Of a DNA stretch of 64,000 bases, positions 42,479 to 54,100 are shown in pieces. The stretch covers positions 62,001-126,000 of the forward strand of contig JAIXMR010000025.1 of NCBI GenBank assembly GCA_025677835.1. Reading direction: 5' to 3'. Origin of the DNA: Sporodiniella umbellata (Eukaryota; Mucoromycota; Mucoromycetes; Mucorales; Rhizopodaceae). The position numbers were made by a program, and so were the translations under genes. Positions within the stretch are counted from its first letter, which is position 1; each line of letters begins with the position of its first letter. The notes beneath the pieces were generated by a model that was not told the origin of the DNA, did not search any database, and was given only the letters and a program-made list of their open reading frames with translations.

Positions 42479-45400
42479 TCAGCACACAAATTCAAGCAAC
42501 TCAGGCAGGGTGTGAAACAAGATCTTTTTTTTTTTTAGTAATGTATGATGTGAAGCATAAAGCAAGATGAATACAATATCCGTATATATATATATATATA
42601 TAAATATAAATAAAGCGATGATAGTTACCTGTACAAAATATATCAAATCACGTTTTTCATTTAAAATGTCTCTTAGAAACGTCGTGATTTTCCAGTGTGG
42701 ATTGCTTACAAGTAGTTTGCTACTTTTGTCTACTGTACCAAACTCAACATCGTAACGCCGTGATCTACCTTTGGCTGAACACTTCCAGTAAATAGTACAG
42801 GTGTACTGCTCTGCATACGTAAACGACAATTGCTGTAGGTTGGTTGGGTTGAAAATCAGTTGATCCTTATACTTGTTAAACCATACAGAAGGGACTAATA
42901 TCGATTAGAATTAGCTTTTTTTTTAGTATAAACTATTACCTTGTCTGCTTAAGTTTATCATCATGAATATTCTTTCCCAGTCATTTAAGAACTGATCCAC
43001 ACAAGTGTCAACGTTCGCGTAAGTAAAGGAGACGGTGTTGTTGAGCTTGTTTAGCGAAATATGATCTTCCATATCACTGTTTTGCAAAGCAAGATCTTTA
43101 CAATGCAAGATGTCTTGAAACACAACATAACACTCTCCTTTATCGCAATCCCACCAGCCAAACGATCGAATCAAAACTTCGTTTTTTATGTGTGGTAGGA
43201 GCTTCTCAACCCAAGGCATGGTATCTACCCTTTTCTCTCGTTGCTTTTTGTCACATTGGCGATGATAATAGGCGCACGTTTGTAGTAGGTCATGTCGCGG
43301 TAAGCAAATAGTTTCCATTTTGTAAGAGATTGGATGCTTTTTCACTTGTGTCTCAATAGGTGATACAGTATCCAACAATGGGCGTTTATGGTAGCAAAGT
43401 GCGTCCTTATAAGCTTGCAGCTGCTGCTCAATTTTTCGATTTGTAATATATCCTTTACATAGAGAATTTAGTCTTGCTAAATACTGGAAATCCATGAACA
43501 GACTAAACAAGCGTTAGTTATCACTTTCGTCATCTGTTTTACTTACTTGTCCACAAACACTGGCGTTTGCTCTCCTTTTTCAGTATCGTTATAAACGTTC
43601 TCAGATATCTGTTGCGATATCCTTCTCTTCTTGTTCTCTAAATCCTCACATTCTTGCGACTTTCTTTTTTTAGTAACCTTATCATCTATTTCTTTCAACT
43701 CATCACAGTCTATGTGTATAAAATCAACCACGGTCTGGTGCGGACTGCTTTGATCTTGTGTTTTGCTATTATACATGTTAAAAAAAGCTTGATTATAAAA
43801 TCTTTTGATGCATACCTCAAGCAGCAGAGCCATGACTTGAATTCATTTTTTACAGCAGCAAGCACAAAATACCAATTTTCAAATTGAGCGAATTGCAAAA
43901 ATACACAATGCGCAGGAAACTTGTCTGTCTTTTTTGAGGTCAAATCTCCAAACAATTTCGTAAAGTCCTCTGGTCGTAGGTTTATTTGCGAAGGGTGATA
44001 AGGCTGCAAGTTAAGTAGCTTGGCTAATGAAATTATCTCTCGAATCACCATGTCTGATCGAAGCCATAGTAAGTGATGGCAAGCATTTTCAGGGTCATTG
44101 TTAAGTCTATCCTCCAATCCCGATAATTTGACTACACGAAAAAAAAAACAGTGCTGTCAAAATAACACTGTGATCATTCTTTATTTTACCTTGGCCTTCT
44201 TTACTATCCTCTTTAGTTTCATAAGCTCTTAATCTACCTGTACGCGAATCGACTTCGATGCTGACAAATCGATCTTGTCTATATCGTATAATCAGCGGTC
44301 CTGTTTCGGCATTTGTATCTGTATCTTCGTCTATCAGAGATAATCCGCTTTCTTGTAGGAATTGTTTTTGAGACTCTAACGATTGGCGTATCTTTTTCTT
44401 TATACACATGCTGTGGTATTTAGTGATATGGATTAGTAATTCCCCAGCGTTTAAATCGGAGGCGTTCTATGGTACTGGCATTAATATACAAAGCAATATA
44501 TGGTATCTGTCTTTTACAAGTAAATTGATGTCGGTATGCAAGTCCTTAGAATCGCCCCATAAAATATCTAAGCAGCTTTTAGGGTATTTGAGAAGGGAAA
44601 CAATTTTTGGTTTTTCTGAAGGATCCAGTTCTGACAGTCGTACGGATGCACCCAACCCGGCTTTTTGAATTAGCCCTTTGGTTTCATCTCTTACTATCAT
44701 ATTCATATTCCTTTTAGTCGATTCTTTCCCATGTTCATCGCTAACCGATATCTCAATTACTGTGCTCTTGCCAGCCTCTTTGTCAGTCTAATTTTTTGTC
44801 AATTGAAGTAAAAAAAAACCCTTCATTTATTACCTGAGGTCGGGCCCAATGACAAGCAGGTGAACCGCCTACCCAATATGTGACTACTAGTTTTGTTCTT
44901 TCTGGATCCATTTGCACTTTGAGTTGATCTAGCCATCTCGTCTTAGCCAGCATGTGGAACTGGATATGAATCATTTCAAGTTGCATATTCAAACAGCACA
45001 AATGAAGATAATCATAAACGTTAACCAGTGGGAAAAACAGCGAACCTGTCGACTTTTCATCATTTTCCTCTGGCGGTATCAATTGTTTCTGGGCATTCAT
45101 TCTCAAGTGTTGTTTCTGAACGTCGTTTAGTGAAATGTCAACATCTGAAAAACAGTTTTAATTTCTTACTTTCATTGTTTTTTATTATTTTACCGGAAGC
45201 GCCACCACAAGCAGACGCTTGAACAAGTATATCTAAAGAAACGATCCACCATCGCCTGGCATGGCTTTGGCCCATCAGTGTCAATGCGATTTCAAATTCA
45301 TTCTCAATTGAAAAGTAGATCCGCCCATTTTCTTTACTCGTAGTTTAGTACGTGTATATAATTATCTGTTGATCTACACTTTACCTATACGATACTTTTT

Positions 45401-46205
45401 CATAGGGGACGGTAGAACCTCCTCAGTCAACATACGAACTCTAATAGTATCGTTCATATTCTGAAAAACCTCTAACACTTCTTTGTCCGTTAATGGCGTG
45501 GGTGGGATCATGTCCTATTTGATGGATGTAAGTATTGAAAGTATTTGTTTTCAAAATATCCACCTTCAGTTTTGTGGGCATACGCTGGTAAGTTCCGGTT
45601 GTTAAAACATCTACAGCTGTAGCTATATCGAAATTTCTGACTCTTGCTGCTGGCAGTTCGACGTGAATTTTGTGAAGGTAGTCTACTGTATCTTGAAATG
45701 TTTTGTTTTGGTTAGCCAAGTAGGCCATAATGTTCTACTTGTTCACCCACAAAAAAGTCAGTCGCTTTTCCAATCCGTATAAAACATGAAAGAAAGAAAA
45801 AAGAAAAAAAGGAAGGACATAAACCTGACACATTTGGATATCATCAGCACAATCTGACCATTTGACAAGAACAAGTAATTTTAAAAACTGTTTTCTCACA
45901 AAAGTTGTATAATTTAATATCTGTCGTTTCTTTTCCACATCTGACATGGATGGCAATCTAAAAAACACGTTAAAATTAGTGCCTTTGGCTTTTTTTGTTT
46001 CCTTTGGGGGATAAAACAAAAAAAAATTTCTTTACGTGTCAGTCAATGTCATCAAATCAGCATAAGATTTATGAATAAGCTTTCCTATCAAACTTTTCAA
46101 AGGAATCATGCTAGCCATTTCAACAGGCAGCACAACCTTTTCCTCAGGAGTCGATTTGACAGGTCCATTGGATTGATTCTCTTCTACTGTCAAGATAGGC
46201 TGCAT
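42479..46205 (-). CDS. MED14: Mediator complex subunit 14 (Med14/Rgr1)
   Basis: Scaffold subunit joining Mediator head, middle and tail. Thirteen exons: 46205-46036, 45957-45825, 45734-45564, 45514-45385, 45331-45194, 45144-44834, 44787-44518, 44466-44190, 44131-43816, 43765-43547, 43502-42940, 42894-42629, 42523-42479, giving about 1,002 residues with closing phases. N-terminal Med14 signature: PLKSLIGKLIHKSYADLMTL, RKQFLKLLVLVKWSDCADDI and FDIATAVDVLTTGTYQRMP. Then MIPPTPLTDKEVL, IYFSIENEFEIALTLMG, WWIVSLDILVQASACG and RMNAQKQLIPP fit the Med14 repeat region. Two donors are weak (GTTTAT after 45825, GTGGAT after 45564). The last exon codes for only 14 residues. A basic low-complexity insert (about 43560-43700) is lineage specific. 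Coordinates around 45825 may be off by one base. Confidence 0.92.
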
Positions 46206-48992
46206 ATTACACAAACTTTTTTTTTTCTCTCGGCAAGAAAAAAATGGATATGTTGGCTTGGTATTTTTTTCGCAAAAGAAAAAAAAATTATACAAAAAAA
46301 AATAGCGAAATAAGTAAAACGTCGCTGTTACACTAATTGCGTGACGTAAGATATTGAGGGCAATTAGCAGCCTTAAATACAGTAAGAACGGTAACATGAA
46401 GGATTGAATGTCCGTAACAAAACATCACAGTTCAAAAAATAAGCGGTATTAACATACAAACAATAACAGGATTTCAGTCTTTTTTGGGAAATCTGAAAAT
46501 AAATCTGATGTGCACTTTTTCATTTTTGGTACGGCTTGCAGTCAAAAATTAGGACAGATTGGTTTTTTCTCAAGACAATTTTTTTTTTTTTTTTTTAATA
46601 CCAAGTCTTTGAGAAGCTAGCAGGAACTTTTGTATTGTCGACAACGATTCTGAAAACAGCCTATCAGCACAATAACATTAAAAAAAAAAAGCAGTGGATG
46701 TGGTTAAATCACCAAAGTGAAAACCGACTCGCTTGTGGAGCGCATATGTACTAAAAATAATAACAAAATCTACGAGAAGCGTGCCATCAAGTTTGCATAG
46801 TTATATAGAAAATATATGTTAGAGGTATCACTGTACTTGAAGCAACGGTACGCTGTAACACATAACTGCACAGTGCTTATAGGGTCTGTATGATAATATT
46901 AGTGATGCATCTCCTGGGTTTTCTACGAGAGCCAAAAACAGATGTACGGAACAAAAGCTTCTGTTTTTGATCCAGTACAAGGCCACAACGTACTCAATGG
47001 TTAAAAAAAGTTTTTTTTTACAAACAATTTCCAGCTATTTTTGTACTTTCTCTGTAAAAACATGCATTTATCGACTCTGATCTTTCGTAAAAAAAAAAAA
47101 AAAAAAGGAGCATATCTTAATGCGATAAGGAAAGGCATGCTGAGTGTACATTTTGACTTTTTTGTAAAGTAATAAACAGATAGAGAGAAACAAGCACCCG
47201 CTTTCAAGTACGTATTGGTAGATAATATAGGTTTCAGTTCGCATACAAAAAGACGAGTAAGTTATTCTAAAACAAAAAAAACCAGTGGACGCTGTTGCTT
47301 GCTAGCAAAGAGATACTAAGATAAGTACTACATATTTCGGGACTGTCAATTTTTCGCTTTGATGAAGATTAATGCTCTAAAGAATAAGGATGAAAAAAGC
47401 AGAAAGCTCTGAACAGAATAGTGTTTGAAAAAATACAACACATTATGTTATCAGCTTTTTGAAAACAAAAGTGGAAGCACTTAGTAAGGGCAGCAGAATG
47501 GGTGTTTATAGTAATTGATATCAGCTAAATTCACTATTTTTTTAATACTCCCAGCAAGTGAAGCGATAGGTATCCGCGTATGCTTTCTTACTCTTTTTTT
47601 AGACACAATTGAATAATGCAGATCAAAGGCAGAGGATATTATTTAGAAAAGCCTACTTGATAAGACAAAACGCTTTGACTTTTCGTCTTTAGCTTAGGGT
47701 CTACTCGGGTTGCCAAGGTTGAATGAGACATATTGAGCCCTTTTGGGTAGGTTTCAAAAATGCCAAAGTTGACAAAGCGGTCTTCACAAAAGACCACAGT
47801 GTAGCCATTCTTTGAAAAGCTTCCCGTGCATGCCTACATCAGAGTCTGAGATTGGCAACATATTTTCAATGTTTTTATTTGAAGCGAGTATTACATCATA
47901 AACTTTGAAAAAAAAAAATAGAAGGATTTTTCGAGCTTGTTATCCATTATTGATGGCGGATTTTATATAGCCTTTAGTATAGACTACGTGTGTACAACGA
48001 GGAAAATCTTTTTTATTTTTTTTTCTGCAAATACGCGCAACTTTCTTATATTGAGGTGTTCGCCAACTAAAAGCTTGATGAATGCTCCTAAAATTTACCT
48101 TGTAGTATTATAAAAAAAAATTGGTAGTTATATAGCAAAGTTCGAACTTTCTGTAGCTATTTTTTTGGAAATCTTTTGCAAAAGCGGTGTAGACAGTGAA
48201 AATTTTTGCAAATCTCTTATTGAGCTATGGTACATATAATATCTTAACCAACTTTGTTATTGTTTTAGAAATTATGTTTGTTTTTAAATAAACAATTGTA
48301 GCGTCCATGTAGTTGAAGGTAAAGCCAGTATAGTCGATTGGGACTGCACACACATGTGCACATTATATAACAGGGCTCACACAGAAACGTTGTCAGAGTA
48401 TATACTCCCCCAAAATAGTCAAGATTCATTATGGAGTAAATATATAGAGACGTTGTTTGTGGGGCTGCTTTTTAAGCTCAAACAATAGCTTTGATGACGA
48501 TCAAGATATGACAGAGCGTTGTTCAACTAAAGGTTTTCACGTTTTCGTTTTGGCTGTTCTTATGCTTATATAGTCAACCAAAAGAAACAAGTATGGGCAG
48601 AAAAGAGAAAGGAGCGAAAGTTTTGTGCTAGAAGAGCTGCTTTTTTTCACGCTTTTTACTTGACACTTATAAGGAAAGATGTTCAAATCGATGGTTGAGT
48701 TTCTATGCGATCCGAATTTCGGAAAGTGAACTAACTATTAGTGCTATTTCCTCACCACCAGTTTATTCTAGCTAAAGAGCCAATCACTAGCTTACAGAGA
48801 TATACAGATGTATTGTGCTTTTTTTTTCATTAAAAAAACATTGGCATCTTGGACACATATCGCAATGAGTAATATATTATGACCTATATTTACGTAAGAG
48901 GTGGAAGTTTAGTCGTTTACTATTTTCAAGTCCGATTCCAAACTTGATATATAAAGCGCACAAATCATTTACTCCCACTTTTCCTCTCAAGA
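46206..48992. other. 2.8 kb divergent spacer, Med14 / formylglutathione hydrolase
   Basis: No convincing frame on either strand; the few short frames contain homopolymer-coded Phe or Lys runs. T runs at 46579-46596 and an A run at 47090-47105 are visible. It is unusually long for a spacer between two housekeeping genes. The right end carries a TATA box. Confidence 0.55.
48948..48955 (+). promoter_or_regulatory. TATA box of the S-formylglutathione hydrolase gene
   Basis: TATATAAA ends 37 nt upstream of the ATG at 48993, so the 5' UTR must be very short. Only AT-poor TCC/CCC sequence separates it from the start. Confidence 0.55.
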
Positions 48993-50056
48993 ATGTCAAT
49001 TCAAGAAGTTTCTAAAATCAAATGCCAAAGTGGCCATTTAATAAAGTATCAACACTCTTCTAAATATCTTAACTGTGATATGAAGTTCAACGTGTTTTTG
49101 CCTAAAGAAAGTAAAACAGCCAAAGTACCTGTAATTTACTTCTTGTCTGGTTTGACATCTACCGAAGACAATGCTGTTGAAAAAAGCGGTGCTTTAGCTG
49201 AAGCAGCCAAACATGGCTTGGCTTTTGTCTCGCCTGATACCTCCCCACGTAAATCTTATTTTCTATTAGAGAAAAGGCTGTATACTTACACTTTTAACAG
49301 GAAATGTTGATATCGAAGGAGATAGCGACTCTTGGGATTTTGGAAAGGGTGCAGGTTTTTATTTAGATGCTACTGAGCCAAAATGGAAAAATAATTATTG
49401 CATGTACTCTTATGTTGTAAAGGAATTGTTTGAAATCATTGGACAAGAGCTGCCTATTGTAAGACGCCAAGCCATGCTTCTGTTCAACCAACTAAAGTAT
49501 TATTTACTAAATAGGATAATACAAAAGCTGGCATTATGGGATTTTCAATGGTAATGTGAAGCTTCAAAGCATTAACCTAACGACCGTTTATTAGGGAGGA
49601 CATGGTGCACTTAGTATCTACTTGAAAAACCCCGAACAATATAAATCTGTTTCAGCTTTTGCTCCCATTGCCAACCCTACTAACTGCCCCTGGGGTCAAA
49701 AGGCTTTTACCAACTATCTTGGCACTAACAAAGAAGAATGGAAGCAATACGACACAGTGGAGCTGCTGAAGTCTCGCTCAGATCCCCGTACAGATGACGT
49801 CCTTGTTGATGTTGTAAGTTTATGCAAAGCTGTTTTTACCTAATTCGTCAGCTCACAATTCATACGTTAGGGAACTGCTGATAACTTCTTAGAAAACCAA
49901 TTATCAATTGAGGAGTTAAAACACACTCTCAAAACTTTGGGAAAGGACAAAGAATGGAACGTTCGTTATCAAGAAGGCTACAATCACAGCTTTTACTTTA
50001 TCTCTACTTTTATTGCCGAACATGTACAACATCACGCAAAGACTTTAAAAAATTAA
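48993..50056 (+). CDS. S-formylglutathione hydrolase (esterase D)
   Basis: Hydrolyses S-formylglutathione in glutathione-dependent formaldehyde detoxification. Exons 48993..49248, 49301..49458, 49515..49550, 49595..49813 and 49871..50056 encode 284 residues, standard length. Family motifs: [20 protein letters not shown] (oxyanion region), the nucleophile elbow GFSMGGHGAL with the catalytic Ser, [20 protein letters not shown], then the late Asp in [14 protein letters not shown] and His in [12 protein letters not shown] completing the triad. The third coding exon is only 36 nt ([12 protein letters not shown]), so the nucleophile elbow is divided by an intron between Met and Gly. The gene is convergent with the Lys-rich unknown gene 75 bp away. 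Confidence 0.95.
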
Positions 50057-50131
50057 ATTCCCTCAATGACTTCCCGCTCATTTTAAAAAGCATGTTATGA
50101 AAACTTTTTTCTATTTACAAATACCAAAAAT

Positions 50132-51114
50132 TCAATGGGAATTGGTATGATTAGCTATTAATTTATCGTGTAAGTTCTGTAAGAATCCATCATTGGCAGG
50201 TACAGGCGGTAGGTTGTTTACTAAAGTAGGTTGTGTGTAAGGATAACTGCCATAGCCAATATTTGTACTTGCCATTGAATTACTCTTGTTTTTCTTTTTA
50301 TCTTTTTTCTTTTTGCTTTCACTGGCAGCAGTTCCTATCAAAGGCTCCTCACTTGAAAATGTGACACTCTTTCTACGTACAGGTGTGTCTGAAGGCGAGC
50401 TAGGTTCGTCTTCGTCTGTTGTGCTTGTATCGTCTACAGTGGATAGCTCTGGTGCAAATCCATTTTTGATCGTGTTTTGAATTGTCAGCGGATCTGGCAT
50501 TAAGTCCAAGGGTGAAGGTGAATCGTTGAATACAATGGGTACCACAGGCTCACCCAATTCAAAGACCTTCTTTTTCTCTTTTTTTTTCTCTTTTTCCTTT
50601 TCCTTTTCCTTTTCCTTTTCTTTTTTCTTTTTTCTATCTTGCTTTTTGTCTTGCTTTTCCTGCTTTTTGTCATTATTTTCTTCCTGCTTTTTATCTGATT
50701 TCTTCGAGTCTTCTATGCGAAACAGTAAGAAAAAGGAGTCTTGTTTTAAAAGACAAAATAAGTAAAAACCGTACGATCGCTTAGAGCCACAGATGATCTT
50801 AATAAGTCCTTTACAAGCGGAAGTAATTCGATTTGCTGTCATTGAAATTAGGTTTTTTTCCTTTACACAAATTTAAAACCTACTGCCCAACTTTCGGACG
50901 ACAGAGCCCTTAGGTCGTTCACCTACAATAATGCATGAGAAAAAAAATAGTAAGCAGTACGTACTTCAGAATTCTTACCGTGACTAAGCGGTGTCTTTTG
51001 ACTATTGCTACATCTTTCTCGACCTCTTTTTCTGACCATTTTTTTTCCTTTCCAATCTGCTCGAGCAAATCCGCTACTTTCTATTAAATTTTTATTTTTA
51101 GAGTTTTTTGACAT
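50132..51114 (-). CDS. Lys-rich low-complexity protein, unknown (PNRC-like motif?)
   Basis: My model has exons 51114-50979, about 50924-50875, about 50843-50760 and about 50713-50132. The first codes for MSKNSKNKNLIESSGFARAD and basic sequence ending TPLSHG. The middle exons are small and their borders uncertain. The large last exon has a Lys/Glu repeat (KKEKEKEKEKEKEKKK), an acidic Thr/Ser stretch, a second Lys-rich patch and a tail with YPYTQPTLVNNLPPVP. A short segment, VVPIVFNDSPSPLDLMPDP, resembles the SP-x-P-x2-LP-x-P short linear motif of the PNRC/Edc1 group, which binds decapping factor Dcp1; this is only a pattern impression. No folded domain is seen. Confidence 0.6.
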
Positions 51115-54100
51115 ATTGGATCTGTTTTCAATTTTTCAATGTATACCAAACTGCCAGTGATTTTTCCCATGTGTTTCGAATTTTAATGTGAAAAAAAATA
51201 AAAAAAATAAAAAAAAATGAGAATTTTATAGAAACTATCGGGATTTTAAGTCATGAAATTACCAAATACTTTTTACGGGAGTCACCACGCCCAAATAGGT
51301 GGACTCAACTTGCTTGTGAATACTCAAAAAAGGAAAAAGATATTCGAAAGCGTGACCATCGAGTAGCTATTTTTGGAAACCTCAGAATAAACCCAAAAAA
51401 GCAAAAGTAGTTATCAAGAAATTATGCTGTTGTCTTTGTTTTTAAAACACGCATACTTGTCTTTGTCTGCTACTCCAAATCTGCTCGTTGTTCTTGCTAC
51501 ATTTGCTATTTACTGCCCACATTAAAAAAAGCGTTTCTGACCGGCTGCTACTCATTCATTTTAAAAACCTTGGGTTTGGCGTATTCCAATTAGCATCTTA
51601 TAAAAGCCAAGTAGCCAAAAAAAAAAAAAAGCAAACAAACAAATATACGCGCTTGTATATATATGCATGTGTCTGAGCAAAGCATATGCTGCGCTTTAGG
51701 TAAGCTCACCATTCGTCTTTGTACCTAGCAGTTCGATTTTGTTGTTGTTTTTGGCTTTTTTTTCTCTATCATACTCAATTGTTCTTGAAGTAACGTATTT
51801 ATAGTAATATATAGCTTTTTCTCGAGCTCGATTCTTTCCTAATAATAAAAAGGCAGTTTTACAGTTAGTAAATGGTATATCACTGAATGCGTTTTCTGAA
51901 GCCCTGGTTACAATAACTTATTTATAGAAACTGTAAGAAAAGGGTTCTTACATCTGGTATTTTACATAGGTAAAAGCAGCGTATAAAGAGTGATCGTTTT
52001 TTGTTTTGAAAATACTCTAAACGCATCGCATTGTGAGTAAAACTTGAAATAAATACAAGCCTGGTGTGATGTTTTATTCTCTTAAATTTGTATTTAATTA
52101 CTTGGAAGCCTTTGATAAATCATTTGTGATATAAAACCCTTTTTGTTCAGCAATGTATTCACTAGAAATCAATCGAGATGGATTCTATAGTTGTGTGGCT
52201 CAGATTGAAAACTAAAAGCTTTATGAAAAGCAACGCTTTAGACAAGCGTATCACGAGATGCTAATATTTTAAAACGGTTGATTCTGAGCTTCCTATTACC
52301 GTTAAATTTCCGATACCTATACTGAAACACCAAAGAAAAAAAAACGTTGAATATTTGCGTCATAGCTTTGACTAGATAACAAAATAAGACCTATACATGA
52401 CCGACCGTTGTCGCTTTGGTGATTTCATTTTAAGCATATTGCCTACATATATATGAAACAAAGATTAATTGACATGTAATAACAAGTAAATCCTAACAAA
52501 AAACGTAAGACAAAATAAATAAAGTATATGTTATGGAGCGTGGTAGACGAATTGAATACTTTGAAATAGTATATACTTCTAGCTCGTGAGAATTATATAA
52601 TATTGTTAGAATGTGTGTACCAATGCCCTTATATTAAGTTTTTAGTCTTTTAATTTTCACAGAAAACTAAAAACACGAACTTTCTATGACCGTTTTGTGA
52701 GAAAGAAGTTCTAAGAGATTGTGCTTCAAACCTGTACAATCTTTCCTTAGCTTTCGTCTGTTATAAGATATTGAGAAACTCATATTCGGTTTGTTATAGC
52801 TGGTGAAAGTGTTTCAGACTTAGTATTGTCAGGCATATCGTGTAAACAAATACATTTTCTAAAGTGAGAATCTTTTCGTTAATCGTGTTGATTAAAATCG
52901 ATGTAAAAATATATGGAAGATCTTTTAAGAAACAAGCGCATAAGCCCTGGTTTTTTTTACTGTACCAACTTTTAAATATGTACTCGCATATGAAATGTTC
53001 CTAAAAAAGTATAAATATTACGTTCGATCATGTGCATATAAACTAGGGAGAAATACTTTAATATAGAAAGCAACAACCAGCATTTGTTTCTAATCATAGC
53101 ATTGCAGATTCAATTGTATATTGAAACTCAAAATAAACTCTTCAATAATAATCTAACTTATTTTTTTTTTTTTTGCAAAGTCAATAGCTTCAACCCACAG
53201 AATATTTTTAGTTCTGTAACTTTGAGCGTACAACGTCCTTGATTTGTCAGCCATTGTAAGCAGCATCCAAACTCAGGAGAAACTGGTCATCGTAATCCAA
53301 TCTAGACCACTTTTTTTAGACAAAATGAACAGGCAGATTAAAAAAAACATACGATATAATAGGTGTAGTATTGTAGATATAAAAAACTCATTGATGAAGA
53401 GATACGAGGTAGCGTAATAAGTCTTGTTTTGATATTAAACAAAGAAGCATCAGTAAAAATACTTTCAAAAAGGTTAGGAATCACTGGTAAAAATGTATTC
53501 TAGACATTCTTGCGAAGAAAAACTTGGCAAGCAACTGTTTTTTAGTCTTCAAAATTAATTAACCACAGTAAGCAAACACTTGATAAAAACCTTTTCTGTT
53601 ATATATATGTGCGTGTGTATTAAGCTCATTAGTGTTTAGACAGCTAGCGTTTAATGAGAGCGGTAGTTTTTAGTGACATGGTCTTTTTGTAATCCACTTT
53701 AAATGCTATTACTAACAAAAAAAAAGCAGCTTGAAAGACTATTTTGAATCCTTGTTTTTTTTTTATAAAAAAAATACTCAAAGCCTATCGTCTCTTACCA
53801 GACAATTGTATGTTTATAGAATATAACAAACGATATAACAAACGGCAAAAAAAGAAGATAGCGATCATGTTTTTTGTAACCCAAGAGATACAGATTTGCT
53901 TTTACTGAGCCTTGTCTACACAGAAAAGATACAAAGCTTCTTATGTGGAATATTAAGTCTGGGTCCATATAAATTATCGCCTTTATATCGTCAACATTTG
54001 AGCATTAGAATTAGCCTAACGACCTTGTTCCTCTTTTAGTTTTGCTATATAAATGTAAATCCTATATATTACACAAAAGCGATATTGGTCTTTATTAGGT

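Noticed and set aside
48138..48152. GTTCGAAC-like sequence as a tRNA B box
   Set aside because: No A box, acceptor stem or anticodon arm can be drawn around it. No tRNA gene was found anywhere in the window.
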